In this document: positions 5,723 through 6,445 of the stretch, piece by piece
How positions within the stretch are numbered: the stretch's first letter is position 1
Layout of the letters: each line of letters starts with the position of its first letter
Assembly (NCBI GenBank): GCA_013696425.1
Contig: JACCYP010000242.1
Span: forward strand, 1 to 6,445
From: Thermoleophilaceae bacterium
GTDB taxonomy: Bacteria > Actinomycetota > Thermoleophilia > Solirubrobacterales > Thermoleophilaceae
Reading direction: 5' to 3'
DNA length: 6,445 nt
Made by a program: the position numbers and the translations under genes
Notes under the pieces: generated by a model
Seen by the model: the letters and a program-made list of their open reading frames with translations, nothing else
What the model was told of the DNA's origin: nothing
Database searches by the model: none

Positions 5723-6445
5723 TGGGTCAGAAAGTCCATCCCGAGTCGCTGCGCGTCGGATACATCCACGACTGGAAGTCGTCCTGGTTCAACGAGAAGA
5801 ACTTCGACGAGTACCTCATGGAAGACGTCCGGATCCGCGAGCACATCATCGGCAAGCTCGCGCATGCGGGCCTGTCCGACATCACGATCCGCAAGGACCA
5901 GAACGAGGTCGAGGTGAACATCCACACCGCGCGGCCCGGCATCGTGATCGGCAAGTCCGGCTCGGAGGTCGATGCGCTGCGGCGTGAGCTGCACAAGATG
6001 ACCAACAAGTCGGTGAAGGTGAACATCCTCGAGATCAAGCGCCCGGAGCTCGACGCCAAGCTCGTCGCCCAGTCCGTGGCCGAGCAGCTCGTGAACCGCG
6101 TCGCCTTCCGCCGCGCCATGAAGCGCGCGCTCACCTCCGCCATGCGCTCCGGCGCCAAGGGCGTGAAGATCCAGGTGGGCGGACGCCTCGGCGGGGCCGA
6201 GATGGCCCGCTCGGAGGGCTACTCCGAGGGCCGCGTCCCCCTGCACACGCTGCGCGCGGACATCGACTACGGATTCTTCGAGGCCAAGACCACCTTCGGC
6301 CGTATCGGCGTGAAGGTCTGGATCAACAAGGGCGAGATCATGCCCTCCGGCTTCGCACAGGACCTGACCCAGATCGAGGCCCCGAAGGCCGCCGGTGGCG
6401 GCGGTCGCGGTCGCCCGGGTGGCCCGGGTGGCGGCGGTGGCGGAG
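5722..6445 (+). CDS. rpsC: 30S ribosomal protein S3 (3' truncated by window edge)
   Basis: 241 codons are visible with no stop; the frame runs off the window. S3 is in the 30S head at the mRNA entry channel and takes part in unwinding mRNA structure. The N-terminus GQKVHPESLRVGYIHDW is typical. A type II KH domain follows, with its GKSG loop at 77-80. Arg130, Arg131 and Lys134 in FRRAMKRA align with the E. coli helicase residues Arg131, Arg132 and Lys135. The C-terminal domain is clear (GRLGGAEMARSEGY from about 153, then LRADIDYG and KVWINKGEI). From about residue 225 the protein becomes a Gly/Arg/Pro tail (GGGGRGRPGGPG), a variable extension. The start is GTG, with AAGGAG upstream and a one-base overlap with rplV. 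Confidence 0.97.
   Translation, partial: MGQKVHPESLRVGYIHDWKSSWFNEKNFDEYLMEDVRIREHIIGKLAHAGLSDITIRKDQNEVEVNIHTARPGIVIGKSGSEVDALRRELHKMTNKSVKVNILEIKRPELDAKLVAQSVAEQLVNRVAFRRAMKRALTSAMRSGAKGVKIQVGGRLGGAEMARSEGYSEGRVPLHTLRADIDYGFFEAKTTFGRIGVKVWINKGEIMPSGFAQDLTQIEAPKAAGGGGRGRPGGPGGGGGG

Overview
The window is a high-GC bacterial stretch that runs from the end of the str operon into the first eight genes of the S10 ribosomal-protein operon, all on the + strand: fusA (3' part), tuf, rpsJ, rplC, rplD, rplW, rplB, rpsS, rplV and rpsC (5' part). This gene order is standard for bacteria. The strong preference for G or C at third codon positions, the EF-Tu G1 motif GHIDHGKT, four GTG starts plus one TTG start, and an L3 without the usual methylated glutamine all fit Actinomycetota. 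A deep-branching class such as Thermoleophilia is possible, but that is only a weak impression from the look of the proteins.

Layout. 1-648 is the last 215 codons of elongation factor G. 649-716 is a short spacer with an AT-rich patch, a hairpin capped by a UUCG tetraloop, and the ribosome binding site of tuf. 717-1904 is a complete EF-Tu gene. 1905-1991 is the longest gap in the window (87 bases). It holds a small intrinsic terminator and then a second, longer stem-loop just before rpsJ. From 1992 to the window end the ribosomal-protein genes are packed with 1-4 base overlaps or 2-4 base gaps, so they look like one translationally coupled transcription unit. No stretch over 300 bases lacks a gene. 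No RNA gene, mobile element or CRISPR array is visible.

How the genes work together. EF-G and EF-Tu are the GTPases of translation elongation. S10, S19 and S3 belong to the head of the 30S subunit. L3, L4, L23, L2 and L22 build the core of the 50S subunit, with L4 and L22 lining the peptide exit tunnel and L23 at its mouth.

Most of the window is ordinary core machinery, and I see no undescribed multi-gene system. Three things stand out. (1) L22 has a disordered, charged N-terminal extension of about 130 residues, longer than the L22 domain itself; it contains a twice-repeated, palindromic DNA module. (2) The tuf-rpsJ gap carries an uninterrupted 15-pair stem with several G-U pairs, a candidate S10-operon leader RNA. 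(3) The tuf leader has a UUCG-capped hairpin.
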